Below, in pieces: positions 1-12,550 of a stretch of DNA of 64,000 nt. The stretch comes from Bryum argenteum. Lineage: Eukaryota > Streptophyta > Bryopsida > Bryales > Bryaceae. Both the position numbers and the translations under genes were made by a program. Within the stretch, counting starts at the first letter, position 1. Every line of letters starts with the position of its first letter. The notes beneath the pieces were generated by a model. The model was not told the DNA's origin. It did no database searches and saw nothing but the letters and a program-made list of their open reading frames with translations. The stretch spans positions 12,912,648-12,976,647 of the forward strand of contig CM073329.1 of NCBI GenBank assembly GCA_037043015.1, given 5' to 3'.

Positions 1-23
1 AAGAAAGCGGGGAGCGGATCTCA

Positions 24-2074
24 ATGGTGGGTTCAAGAGTGAGTGTCCTTCTCAACGTTGTTATGGAGATGAAACAACAACTCGAAAGAATGCAAGAAGG
101 AAGTGGGAACTTGCTCTACCCACGTCCAATCTTTTCCAATCCAGAGTCACCCATTTCAACCATTCATAACCTCAATGCTTGTCCCTTTTGCGGTTTTTGG
201 TATAGCTGCTGCAATTTTGTGAGTTTGGGATGTGGGCATACTTACCATCCATGGAGCCTCTCTGAGCACGCTTCCAAGTCTGAAATATGCCTAGTAAAAT
301 CTTGCGGCAAGAAAATTCAAGACGAGTCCATAGCATCAATTGGGATGCGGCCGACCAATGCTCCGACCATTGCTAGTAGCGAGAGTGCAAGAAAACCATC
401 TTCAGGTACTTTCAAGAATCTATAATCCGTTCCTTATATTGTCTTAGGTTGCGTTCTTTTTCCTGGATAATCCCATTCTACGTCCTGACTTTTTTTATAG
501 TCTAGTACTGAGCCATGGAAGTTGAACCGGAAGTGTGGAAGTAAAGTAGAATATTTAGAAAGCTGCCGGACCTCGGACTCTTCAAGTCAGGACAGGAGAT
601 GTAGCTTCAAAGTTCCGGGGACCAAGTTTATTGATCCTGATTCTTGAAACCTCATTTTGAAAGCTAATTTGTGGATTCCTCGTTCCGGATTTGACTTATT
701 TTAGGAGTCCTTGGTTTTGTACTGTAGTTTCAGGAGACCTGGTTGGCTGGCTTGTCCGGACTCTTGTTTCATTATCCGGACTCTTGTTTACGGACTCTTG
801 TTTCAGCAACGTGGTTCCGGTCTTCCAGACTCTTGTTTCAAGATCCGGACTCTTGTTTCAGGATCGAGACTCTTGTTTACGGACTTTTGTTTCAGCAACT
901 TGGTTCAGGATATCTAACTTTGTAGTATTTCTTTATTGCAAGTTTTGCTCATGTATTTTTTCCTCGATGGTGCAGCATTTAAGGCGGTGAAATCCCTCGA
1001 TACCAACGAGAAAGGAATTGGGTCATCGCCAATCTCACAAGAATTGCCGAAGTTGCTAGAGTCAAGATGGGAGTTTGATGCAATTCAAGAGGCTCAACAA
1101 ACGCCTCTATCTCAGGGTAGTGAAACAACCACTTTGCTTGGAACTGTCAACCAGAGTACTTCTTGCATGGTATGCAAGACTAGGTCTCATTTGTGTTCTT
1201 AAAGGTACTATTCTATTCCACATGCCTCAAATAATCAAAATGTTTTATCGTAATGTACATCTTTTAAGAATTGACTCTCTTAGTAATTATTAAGTGGATT
1301 GGAGGTTTGCAGGAATGTGGCCACAATTGCTTTTGCTTTCCATGCGTGCAGGGCTTAAAAGCATGCCCAATATGCAAGCAACATATTAATGGATGGGAAC
1401 CATTACAACCCATCTCAACTGTGAGCCCCTTGCTCTTGTCACTTGGTGGTGCCGAAGACATAGAATTAGACGCCTTGCTTGCAAAGCCAGTTGTTGTGAA
1501 GAAGCGGAAAGGCGATGCTACTTCCCCAATTTTGGAAGAAATAAGAATGTCCACGGTCCAACTTGATGCTGAAGAAGATGGCGGCAATATGAGCGATGAT
1601 AGTAGCGGGGGAAGAACTGGTTGGGTGGAATATTGCGACGATGAGACTTTTCGGCAAGGAGGATCTCGAACTGTGTCCATTACAACTGCAATTGATCTAT
1701 GCAATGATGAGGGCACAGAAGAAGAGCAACCCACCAAAGAGGCAGACTTTGGAGTTTTCAATGATGGACCAAACCCAAGGTTGAAGCGCGCTCGAGCAGG
1801 CAAGACAATGAAGGCCCTAAAAGAAATTTGTGGCGCCCCGATTGCACCAGCAGTGAAGGACAAGAGAGTAGGAGTTGGGTCGCAATCAACTACCGAAGTA
1901 GTAAGCATCCGAAAGAAGGTAGGACGCCCGTCTGCAGCATTAAAGGCTCACAAGATTGCTGCAAAGGAGGACTTGCGTACATTGAGGTCTACTACTCCAC
2001 AATCTGTTATTCCACCTCGCAGCACTCCAAGACCTCGCCTAAATGTGCCTGTAAAGTTCCGAGATCTTCTTTGA
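24..2074 (+). CDS. RING/zinc-finger-like protein, three exons, possibly 5'-partial
   Basis: Exons 24-405, 976-1169 and 1313-2074 join in phase (1, then 0) to give about 445 residues ending at TGA. Residues 53-94 hold a Cys/His cluster (CPFC, then CGHTYH, then C..SC) that resembles an incomplete RING. A second cluster starts at about residue 193 (ECGHNCFC, FPC, CPIC) and has the C-H-C-C-C-C spacing of a RING finger. Its first CxxC pair (CMVC) lies at the end of exon 2 and is partly lost with the phase-compatible donor, so the exon 2/3 junction is uncertain. The C-terminal third is acidic, then basic and low in complexity. The frame is open upstream to the window edge, so ATG 24 may be internal. 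A RING would suggest a ubiquitin-ligase role, but similar modules also occur in plant transposon proteins. The family is not recognised. Confidence 0.55.
760..910 (+). repeat. Degenerate tandem repeat in intron 1 of the RING-like gene
   Basis: The motif CCGGACTCTTGTTTCA recurs about six times with variants (TACGGACTCTTGTTTCAG, CGAGACTCTTG). The array lies in the intron between exons 1 and 2. The related motif CCGGACTC recurs in intron 1 of the transposase-like gene at 5.7-6.2 kb. Confidence 0.7.
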
Positions 2075-3559
2075 TACTTCTACAAAGAATTTCCTTGATA
2101 TCAGTCATGAGTTATTATTTAGGCTTGAAAACGATATTTCTGCTTGGACATCAAGGGTTCGTCTGTCTGTAATTGAAATTTGATTTCAAACACAGTATTT
2201 TTTTTGTCAATATTGGTGTGTTTGTTTTATCCAAACTTATGAAAGCGATAAGTTGCTAGGACTTGCGGTTACTGTAGAAGCATAGAGAGCATTTAGAGGA
2301 ATCTTTCTGCTAAAAGTAGTCACAAATCTCTGGAAATAAGCAATGGGGTCACATGGGTGCATTGCAACATATATCTCAGGTTTGTATTGTCTGAGGGAGG
2401 GAATAATACAACGTAATTTTCAATGGCTTGCATCAAAGAGTTTGACCAGGAAAGGACCTTGGAATCATTGAAAGTGCTGCTCATGTGATATTTTTGTGAT
2501 TTATCTGAGTTCCTTATCAATTTGTTGTTAAAAATCGCCTACACATTTGAGATTGACTTGCAAAAGAAAAAAACAACTCATGAACCTTATATTGACACAT
2601 TTAATGTACTACAAATGAATAACTCACATAGAGTCGAGGCAAGATAAAAAGATGCATTCTTTACTTAAATATTTCATAGCAGGAAAGAGTTGAGATCTTG
2701 AAAGATCGTTCTTTCAGTCTGAGTACCCATGTGCTGATTGTAGAAAGTATGGGCATTGATCACTGATTTGTGGATGTATCAATTGATTGATTTCTGATGT
2801 GCTTGCTCAACCAATATGCCACTGTTCCAGAGATGGGTATAGAAACCGACTTGGGAACGATTATTGATAGTGTAGATCTTTTGAGTTGTTGATCAGGTTC
2901 AATCAAATGGTAAAGTGTGCTTGTGAAGCATAATTGTCGCATAATTTCTGAATTCAGAATTCAACCATGCAGATCTGTGGATCCATCGATGCATGCAGTT
3001 TAGAAAGAACAATGCTTACAATTAGGCTTGATTGATTACTTTAAAGAATAAAATGGTTTTATAGAGGAATATTTGAAGTGTTGGCTGCTTTGTGTTGTTT
3101 CATGTGTTGTTTCATGTTTGCAGTTGTAGCAAATGTGTCGCTCTTGATTCCTATTTTGAGCCTTTGGAGGTGCTCATGAGTCAAGTCCGTCACAAGAGAC
3201 AAGGAAAAGTGGCACTTTTTGGCACTTTTTCGGATGTTTAAGTGAGTCAAAAACGACGCATCTGCTTCTAGTGTTGTGCAATAATTTTTGAAGACCTCAT
3301 CTAGTTTTAATTAGTGACTTCATTATCAAAATTGGTGGCTGCCATGTGCGAAGGATGCAAGTAGAACAACTGAACAGGTTTTTCGGACACAAACACAGCA
3401 CTAGAGTAACCAACCATACCTGAGAATTGCATCACATATATAGAGCTTTCTCTGAATGAGCTGCACTCTTGAATCCTTCTGTTTTTTGGATCCTTCTGTT
3501 ATGATGAGTTACTTCGATCAGATGAGTAAACTTCATAACTTAAGCCCCTCAATATTAGT
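2075..3559. other. Intergenic, no gene seen
   Basis: AT-rich sequence with only short ORFs that lack recognisable motifs. It presumably includes the 3' flank of the RING-like gene. I see no RNA gene or terminal repeats here. Confidence 0.5.
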
Positions 3560-3875
3560 ACACAAGAGTTGTTGATTAGTGTTGCAAATATTAATTGCGA
3601 ACCTTAACACTAAATGTCACACGTTACCATAGTGTTACAACACTAATCTTCAAAACATAACATTAAATGTGAGAACATGCAAACTTTTTTGCAAGTGGAA
3701 GAATGTATTAGAATTGGTGCAAGTGGTGGCTTGAAGAGAAGACAAGGATTTTTAATTGCAAAGGTGGCCCAAAGTGAATACTTATCTCAAAAGAGTTGAG
3801 AAATACTGTAATGGGTAACTTTTGGTAAAGAATGCTAATCTTCATGAATGTAACACTAATCAACAACTCTTGTGT
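3560..3875. mobile_element. MITE with perfect 24-bp terminal inverted repeats
   Basis: The left end (3560-3583, beginning ACACAAGAGTTGTTG) is the exact reverse complement of the right end (3852-3875, ending CAACAACTCTTGTGT). The 316-bp interior is AT-rich, has no ORF, and repeats AGTGTT/AACACT motifs. No target-site duplication is clear. Related but diverged sequence lies near 9060-9190. It sits just beyond the 3' end of the transposase-like gene, but nothing ties it to that gene. Confidence 0.8.
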
Positions 3876-3953
3876 TCCTCTACCAAATCATTTTATCACA
3901 ACAAAACTTTCATCCTTTGAATAAATAAATTTTGTTCAATCATGTCTAAATAT

Positions 3954-6900
3954 CTACTCATCCATGCTTGACTCGTCATCGGTGAATATATCAATCTCAC
4001 TGTCTTCACCTTCTGTTGACTCGTCAGAATGGTTCTCGTCTAATTCTAAATCGAGGGGCTTATCCCTTGGGACCTCTGTCAAACCTATAAGGTGGAAATG
4101 CCGATTGACTTCACGGCGTGCATTGGGGTATGCAGCGTTCGGCAAAGACATTGCTGTCTGCAAGTACGTTGCTACGTCAGAAGCAGAGTGCAAGCGAACG
4201 CTATCTGGGCGTACTTGCTCTCTACGAATGCATTGCTTTAAGCAAGCCCCCGCCCCATCATGCGGTCCTTTACCATGCCCTGTACCCCAGAAATGCCAAT
4301 CCATACTACACCCTTCTTGCAAGTCCTCACATACGGTTAACGATGGGTACCTACAACCACCACATGAATTATTCAAATTCTAAAGTTAGGACACTACATT
4401 CATGCACAAAGAGTGAATTTAGAGCACAATACTTGCAGGACTTGAATTTAGCAAAACTTAGACAGTGGTAGTAGAATATGTACCTAGCAACAAAAAACCA
4501 TGCCTTTGAGCCTTTAAACTGAGCAGCACATCCATCGCTCCAAACAACATGCCGTTTTGGAGGGTTTCCTGTAGCAACTAATCCTGCCCAGTGCTTCAAA
4601 AGGCAATGTTGAACGTACAAGCTGTCATGTTTCTTGTCATCTGATAAGTAGTAGTGATAGTCAGTACAGAACTTCTTGGTTGTTGAATCCTCTGGGTTGT
4701 AGTCTCGGTTTCGGGTGTATGTGATGTGGACCAAGATTGTCAATTGAAAATTGTACCAGTGTTGGCTCTGCACTTCGTCTTGGCCTTTGTAGCTGTAATT
4801 CTCTGCAAAGTCAATAAGACTCATGATTTCACCTTCTTGTAGATTTTCTAGACATCCCTTGAATGCTGCGTCCTGCCATCTTGCAACAAACTGATGGAGA
4901 ACAAATTGGGCAATCTTGGGTTTAGCAAAGGCTAAAAAGGCGCGTGGGTTGGTTTCTTTATACTCCAACCTCAAGGCCGTTCTTTGCTCTCCCTTCTTTG
5001 TCATGCCGGCCACCACTTGCTCAAACCTCCGCCATCGCATTAGAGTAGTATTGCTCGGGTCTAGCTCCTGCTCGCATATGGGCAGCTTATGAAAGCCACA
5101 ATTCTTGCATTCTCCTTTTAAGCAAGCCAGTGCATGCCACTCCGACCCTACCAAATATTTGAGAATTCATGAAGTCAATAAAATAAATGAACATTGACCA
5201 AACATTAAAAATACATAATAACATGAATTTCTTTAGAACAAGGAGGTTCACTTATTTGAAGTAAAAGGGTGTCTACCTTCTAGAATAGGGCACAAAGTCT
5301 TCTCCCACAGGCTAGTGCTCCGTTTGTATGTATGGAAGAGGGCTTGGCATGCTACAGGACCTCCAGCACCATTTGAACAAGCCGGCATAAAACAAAGACT
5401 AGCGCAACCACAACTGCAAGTATTGTTGCCTGCAGGGACATGGACCCGTAAAGCACGCATGTTATTCCATCCCAAAGTAATCTCGGCCATCTCCTGGTGA
5501 TATTTGCAGCAACAAGAATTAAAATCTTTCAAGCGCTTGATGAAGTAGGGTTTTAGCTTCCGAAAGGCTGCAAAGGACACTTCTAATGACGAGTGTGCAG
5601 TCTTGAAACGTGTATAAAAATCAAGCTGCATCAAAGAATAGAACCAATAGCGTTGTAAGGTTATAGTCGTGTGTAATATATAGCTTGGCCAATCTTCCTG
5701 TACTATCTAAAAGACTAATGGAAAGGCCGGACTCCTACCGGACTCAATAGAGCATCCAGACTCCTTCCGGACTACATTTTTGGAGTCTGAACCAAGCAGT
5801 TTTGGACTGGACACAATCCGGATGAACAAAGTACCCGGACTCTTTCCGAACTACATTTATGGAGTCTGGACCAAGTAGTTTGGGATCGGACTCGATCCGG
5901 ATGAACAAAGTACCCGGGCTCTTTCTGGACTATTTTCCTGTTCGGTCCAAACCACCTTCATAAACTACGTTTACCATCCACTCAGTTGTGGACTACCTCT
6001 TAGGACTACCTTACCGCTGGTTATAGACTATACACCTACCAGGACTACTTCCAGATCAGGTGGTTTCAGGGTTGGACTCAATCCGGATGAATAGAACACC
6101 CGGATTCTTTTTGGACTATACCCTCATAAGATTCGGACTACCTTAATTAACTATGTTACCACCTCCTCAGGTGGAGGTACAATTATTCCAGGAAAGAACT
6201 CAATACCAGCCCAACACCTAAATACTAGTCCGAACACAACCCCTCACCTCCCGGAAGGACACCACCAATTCTTGACAATAAATACATACGAATATCACAA
6301 ACCTACCAGAAAACTCAGGACAACAACAAACCTTCGAGAAGAGCTAATCTGAACTACAAGAACTGGCTTGATGTAAGTACCTGACTCTCTTCTAGCCATT
6401 GGGTTGCATGCTCAATGAATTGTCTCACTCCAACTCGCTTCCTTCTCACATCCTTCTTGTTGGGGCTAACCCGAGTTTCTTCCTCCCACCATGACTGCAC
6501 ACAATCAATCACCTCCTGCGCTAAGGTGTCCTTTCTCTTTTTTCGATAAAGGCGAGCCCACAATTCCCCATCAACCCCCGCATTAAGCAAACTACGTCGG
6601 TCCTTTGCCCGCCGTATCGTTCTTCTATTCATCCCTATGACGGAGGCTGCAGCTTGGAAGCACCGCTCATCTTCAAGTGAAATCACCGCCGCCTCTATGA
6701 CATTTCTGGCAAGTTTTTTGTTACGGCCAATTCCATATTTCAAACCAGACCATGCTTGCGCAAGACCGTCACATACAACTCGACATTGCTCAAGGTCTTC
6801 TCTTTGTGCAATGAAGTTAGGTAGCACGCTCTGAAGTACAGGCTGGTCCAGAAACTTCTTGAAAAATATCTTCTGCCACTCGGAGCCCTTTTCCTCTGTC

Positions 6901-7136
6901 AAGCTGTAGAGGTCAAATGCGAGCGCCTTTGCCGCTTGGGATGCGGCGCGATGAACCAGCGTTATATGAAGAAACTCCGCTCTCTCCTGAGATGAAGCAG
7001 CGGACTCTCTTGCTTGTTGTACACGCAATCTCTCCAATGCTCTATTGGACTGACGACGCTCGGTGTTCTTCCTCCTTCTTTCCACAACCCGTCGAGCATC
7101 AGCCGCATCTCCTTCATTGAAGTTACTGACCACCAT
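3954..7136 (-). CDS. Unclassified DDE/RNase H-like transposase, four exons, intact
   Basis: Exons on the minus strand are 7136-6381, 5625-5277, 5147-4484 and 4350-3954. Phases agree at every junction (0, 1, 2) and give 721 residues. Residues 1-60 are basic and Arg-rich. A helix-turn-helix-like stretch lies near 161-178 (AASVIGMNRRTIRRA), followed by a conserved basic segment (SPNKKDVRRKR). Cys-rich clusters lie near 322-344 and 378-393. The putative catalytic core has DFAENYS (D481), WSDGCAAQFK (D573) and WHFWGTGHGKGPHDG (D621). From memory, the same motif series occurs in uncharacterised proteins of cnidarians and other animals; that is recollection, not a search. The acidic tail is DE/S-rich. 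An RNase H-fold nuclease role is inferred from the Asp spacing. The lack of stops or frameshifts argues for recent activity or host retention. Confidence 0.65.
5690..6200. repeat. CCGGACTC-type degenerate repeats in intron 1 of the transposase-like gene
   Basis: The intron at 5626-6380 has at least six scattered matches to (A/T)CCGGACTC or CCGGATGAACA. A roughly 70-bp unit recurs near 5790-5930. The motif resembles the tandem repeat in intron 1 of the RING-like gene at 0.8 kb. Confidence 0.55.
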
Positions 7137-9402
7137 TGTGTACCTATGTAAGATACTAAAGAAAGGCCACACTTGACCCTGACCCGCTTAATATTAAAAG
7201 GCACGTCGAGGAAGCTGTGAAGCAAAGAAGCTAAGCCGTGAAGTGAAGCCACACTCAGCAAAGAACACCCGCCACCTCAATCGAATTAATTAATTTCCCA
7301 AATCCCAACGTCACTCAAGCCGTCAACATCCTCCCATATGACCTGATCCACCCACCAGAATTCGAAGCTTGGTACTCAGCAAGGAAGCCACACTGCACTC
7401 AACCACAACAACGAACCAAGATGCAGGCAAAAAGAAAGCTAGGATTCAAGAACCACTGCATCGGTTGTGGTGGGAGAGACGGAGAGTTGAGGAGACAAGA
7501 GCTCCAAGCTCAAGTTGAGACCGAGGGGTCCCAACGAAATGAAAAAAATTATAACAATATGTATAGTGTTAAATCATAACAAAGAAAAAAGAAACAAATA
7601 TGTTACTAAGTTGTGTATAAAGAGTTCAATATATCACATGTGTCCTTTATAAAATTTAGTGTTGCACCTTTTGTACCAATTAGCAAAAGTTTAAGTTCAA
7701 GTCAAGCGCTTTGCAAAAAACAATTAAAAACAACGTCCCCTTGGCTCTTCTTCTCCCCTTGTCCTCTTGTATAAGTGACCAAATGACCTCGCAACTTCTT
7801 ATTCTATTATATATATACAAGCTTAACACCAACAACCATGTGCATGGATTGTATGAATATGCTTCACATAAATACTTTGAAGCAATTTGGGAGAGAAAAT
7901 AAAAAGTCATCAGAAGACATAGAATATAGAATACAAATATCTCTAAACAATAAAAAAGAGTAGCCCTTTTGAAGCATATAGATGCTCAAAAAATGATCGT
8001 CTATTTGAGAAGCAAATAGGCACTTGAAAATGAGATTGAAAAACATGTGTGTCTTAGTAGTATTAAGTGCAATATAAGAGTCTCGTTAGGACGTGATTTA
8101 TGCCCAAGGCACATGTAGATTGTGTGTCTTGATAGTTGCATCCTAAAAATGCAAACACATGTATCTAACTACATGGACTTATATAAAAAAATATAAATAA
8201 CTCATATCTCTACATTTGCGAAGTGACAATTTATGCAAAAAACTACACTATGTATAGTAATAACTTGCATGGATATTTTATTGCTCAAATGACATTACAA
8301 AACAAAAAAAAATGAGAAAAAAATAACATATATATTTATTTAAACATTTTTAAGCAAACAATGTGGCCCTTGCTAAGCCGAGCATTTCTTACTTGTTAGT
8401 ACCACTTGAGCTCCAAAGTTTATATCTAGGTTGCCCAACCGTCCACCACAACACATTGTAGTTTTAAACAATTATGTTTTGCAAACTCATTAGCAATCAT
8501 GAAGCATAAAAGATAGTAACTATTAATATGAGTTAAGAATAATATGTGCTATATTTAAAAAAAACAGATATAAAATTTACATGTTTTCCTTGTTCCTTCA
8601 TCTCCCTCGTCTTCTCGGCTCCTCTTATTCTATTATATAAGTACTAGCAAAAACTTGTGTTTCAAAAAACACGTGATCAAGAAATCTAGACTCCATTGCA
8701 AAGAACGCTGTTTAAAGAAAATTGAAAAATTTGTGCATAATAAAATAAAATTGAAAAATTTGTGCATACCTCAAAAAGGAGGTAACTAGTCTCAACTTAA
8801 AATGATTTCATACCGGTATAAACATAATGTGGCACGTGTTGTACCAATGGGCAAAAGTTTAAGTTGAAGTCAAGCGCTTTGCTAAAAACATTACATTTCT
8901 GATAAACCCCTTCACCATCTACAAGGCCTTTAGTGAAGGCCATCGAACTTTTAATTTCAAAGTGGACACTGTATGTAAAGATAGCATGTAAAAAGCAACA
9001 AATGAAGTTCACAATCTGATGCCTAAAGTACATGAAACATAGTGCATTTAAGTTCACTGCACAAAAGTTGTTGATTAATGTTATATAAGGATTAGTGTCA
9101 TTTATTAAAGTTAAACATTACACTATTTCTCAACAATTTTAAGATTAGTGTTATAACACTAAATTGTTGGTTAGTGTTACAATACTAAGAAACTCTAATC
9201 ATATCCAATTACCATGTGATCATGTGATCGAATTATTTGTATCCTCAATTACTATGACCACCAGATTTGTGATTTGGATTTACCAAAACATAGCTTCCAA
9301 ATGCTAAAAATTGGTGGGAAAATGTTGGGGGTTCGTGTATTTGGGGGTGGAGACAGTTGTTTGGCCCGGAACCCAAACAAGGTCAGGCCAAAGTGCCAAA
9401 CC
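7137..9402. other. AT-rich intergenic with a diverged 50-bp repeat pair
   Basis: No gene is seen. A segment of about 50 bp around 7674-7722 (AGTCAAGCGCTTTGC core) recurs at 8840-8890 in the same orientation. Sequence related to the 3560 MITE interior (AGTGTTATAACACTAA) is present at 9060-9190. The first 400 bases are the 5' flank of the transposase-like gene. Confidence 0.5.
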
Positions 9403-9478
9403 TCACAGGATCACGATTAACTTACCGGTATGCATGCGTATCACAGGATCATGATTAACTTACCGGTATGCATGCGTA
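9403..9478. repeat. Two-copy 38-bp tandem repeat
   Basis: Units at 9403-9440 and 9441-9478 begin TCACAGGATCA and end GGTATGCATGCGTA. They differ at one visible base. The unit contains the palindrome TGCATGCA-like core. Confidence 0.85.
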
Positions 9479-10439
9479 CCAACACTCAAGCTTAAAATTC
9501 AATAATTGCTTTGGTATTCCCGCCATGCCACGTTTCTGTAACCCTTCAACTTCAATTCACACTATCTTAAACTTGCATGACTCCTAGGGACTTTGTCCAT
9601 TCCTTGACATCTCCTGTCAGGACACAATAGCCCTTCCTTCATGCAAATCCTTACATGAAATATTTTTTAAATTTTAGGGCGACAACCATCTTCAAATGTT
9701 TGATTGGATCCCAAATTCCCAAATTTTCATAGTTAAAAAAAAATTATTCTATGGAAATCAAGAAAAAACAAAAAATGACTTTATTTGAACCATAATATAG
9801 AATTTATGATACAATTACATATAATCACTACAAAATATCTTTCTTTACATATATATAGACCTCCACACCAAAAATCCGGACAATATAAGATAATCATATA
9901 GTCCAAATGAGTCCTTTGTGCTAAACCGGACAATGTGAGACAGGTCCTGTGTTTGGGTAAAAGGACTAATCCGGACACTCTAATAAGGTGCAAATTAAAA
10001 AGTGTAAAATTATTTAAGTGCTTTACGGGTATGTTCATGAGATTTCACCCCTAGTTTTCACAAAACACACTTGTAATACCATAAAAGGATGTGCGCAATT
10101 AGAGGGGGGGCTTCATTTTGGGGTGAGACAGTCCGGTTGGGACCCCATATCATACCATCACCCAGCTATAAAATGAGAACTATAATGATAAGAGAAGATA
10201 CTTGGAAAGTAGCAGAACCTTCTGTTGGAACAGTAGCCTCCACAGACGCAGCAGAAATAGTTGCCCTTCAGATCCTTGAAAACAAGGCTTTCACCACGAC
10301 AGCTCTCTCTGTCAAGGATACTGCGATTCTGTACAAAACGAACATTACTAAGCCAGAAGAATGCTGGAATCTTCCGAAAAACCTCTATGCTAACAAAACT
10401 AGCAGTAGGAAATCATGTTTAGAAAGAAACTGACCAAAT

Positions 10440-12550
10440 TCAAATTGAAAGAAGGTGCATCTATGTCGTTGTTTCTAAATCCTGCTCAAGTGTGGGGCTA
10501 GAGTGAGAACACAGTCGTGATCTGTAGAGCGAATACTGGTATATATATACCTATCTGAATGGAGGAAATTTGAGATGCGGCTCGCCGGATGCAGCGGCCG
10601 ACAACAGCTGAGAGCTGTCACGACTTGTCTGCGAGTCAGATACGCTTTCGAGGTCTCATCGGATTGCAATACTGTAGTCAACTTGTCCAGAGGAAATCAA
10701 ATTTTCCCGAGGTACAAGTCTTTGTCTTGCTTTCTGTGTGTACTGATTGTGAAATCTATTAATACATTAAATGGTTTTTTAAAAGTTAAAAGTTGAAGGG
10801 AATCGCAGTGTCGGTAGGACTGCGGGTGATCAGGATTCGTCGAGGTTTAGGGTGTACCAGTGGAGACAGTGGACGCGATCAGCCCACTGGCGCACCCTCC
10901 GACACTTACGCTTCCACTCGGGCCGCTTCAAGATATACTGCTCAAAATGGCACAAATTTCACTTTAGGAAATGTGTGATGGAATATAATAAAATTGAGTA
11001 TCTTTTGTGCAATTGGAATGTCAGTGGAATTCAATGCAAGTGGAATCATTACTTTTAGACTACAGGTCCTATAGTTTGTTATGAATTTTTGAAGTTTCGT
11101 TTTGTAGGGTACCTAAATTGGTGTTTTAAAAGGTCACCCTAAAGTCCTCAATGCCTGTACATGTGGAATTTGGCTTCAAAGCTAGAATGAACATTTGGGT
11201 CAAAAGCTATAATGAAAATGTGGGTTAAAAGCGAAAGAGAGCCATTTCTTGTCCTCCATCGATTTCTAGCAGTATACCTTAGATTATAACTAGTACATCC
11301 TTAGGGCGTTGTCACACTGTCTCTTATAAATAATTTCTTGTATTTTTGAGGCCATAAATACTTCAAAATTCAATATCTTGGGGTTCCTCGACCCAATTTG
11401 TGATCTAATTTATTTCCCACCCCTACAAAAGAACTTGCTCTCAACAACACCTCATGCCCCTTGATTGGACTAGCAATGCCCCAATATCATGATGTCACAT
11501 TCAAAACCAAGCAAAACGCAACAAAACAAACTACATGCCTTAAATAATAAATTTGTTCGTTTATGCTTTAACAGATGGGGCATGTTTCACCATTCTAAGC
11601 CTATTATTTTGATCAAGAATCACTTTTTCATGAATTTGGTATTACGTTTGTGCAATCTATCAAAAATGCAGTTAGACAACATTCTAGTTGGAGTTTTTTT
11701 ATTTTGGATTTCTTTTTATAGTAATACATTGCCAATGACTTATTTGTTAGAGTGAATGCACTTTCAACTCTAGTCTTTGTAGTAGAAAGCTTAAATATTG
11801 TTATCCAAGATGCCTTGATACATCATGACATGCATTTTTGTGGAAGCATTTCAATTGTGAGGGTGCGGTTCCTATCCGGGGTACAAAAAAGAGTGTCTCC
11901 AAGGTTTTGTAGGGTAGAAGGACACTTTTGACCTTCTCCAAAAAAAGATTGAAATTGACTTCGGGTTGGGTAACTTTAATTTTTGTAAACTTAACATGTG
12001 ATTAACCAACACTAATCATTAGAATTAAATTTGGAATTTTTTTTCAAATACTTTCATGTCCTTTTGTGGAAATAAAGGAAACTGTCTTAATTCCGGATTT
12101 TGACTAAAAGGACTCATCCGGACAAGTAAAATATACTTTTTTGGGGTAAATTTTGGGGAATTAATACAAATGTTGGTAAGTAATAAGGAAATGAACTTGA
12201 AAACTAAAATGACAAATTACACCTTCTAAAATGTCTAATTAATAGCCTAAATTCTTATATTGCACATTTCTTAGCATAAAATGTTCTTTTATTTATTATT
12301 ATTTAAGAACCCACTAAAATATATTATGTCTAATTACCCTATGTTCATTTTTTATATTTTAAATTAATTTAAGTTAATTAATTACACAAGTGGTAAGTTC
12401 ATAGGGGAAAAGTCTATACTCTGTTCCGGAGGTACTGAGTGTCCGGGGCGGGGTACCCCAAGCGGAACCGTACCCGTGAACACAATCTCCTTTGTATTGT
12501 ATGGTTGGTTTTCATTGTTGCGAGGCTAGTAGTTGAGAACTTCTTTTCCA
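10440..12550 (-). repeat. Duplicated C2-gene upstream region lacking the gene
   Basis: The segment at 10470-11050 closely matches 19780-20350, the 5' flank of the C2 gene at 18.7-19.7 kb. The match includes the TATA-like stretch, the GGATGC(A/G)GCGGCCGACAA segment and the GATCAGCCCACTGG segment. Homology resumes further out, at 11560-11780 against 20810-21020 and 12480-12540 against 21090-21150. No C2 exon lies on the proximal side (below 10440). This is a segmental duplication in which the gene itself is missing. Confidence 0.75.
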
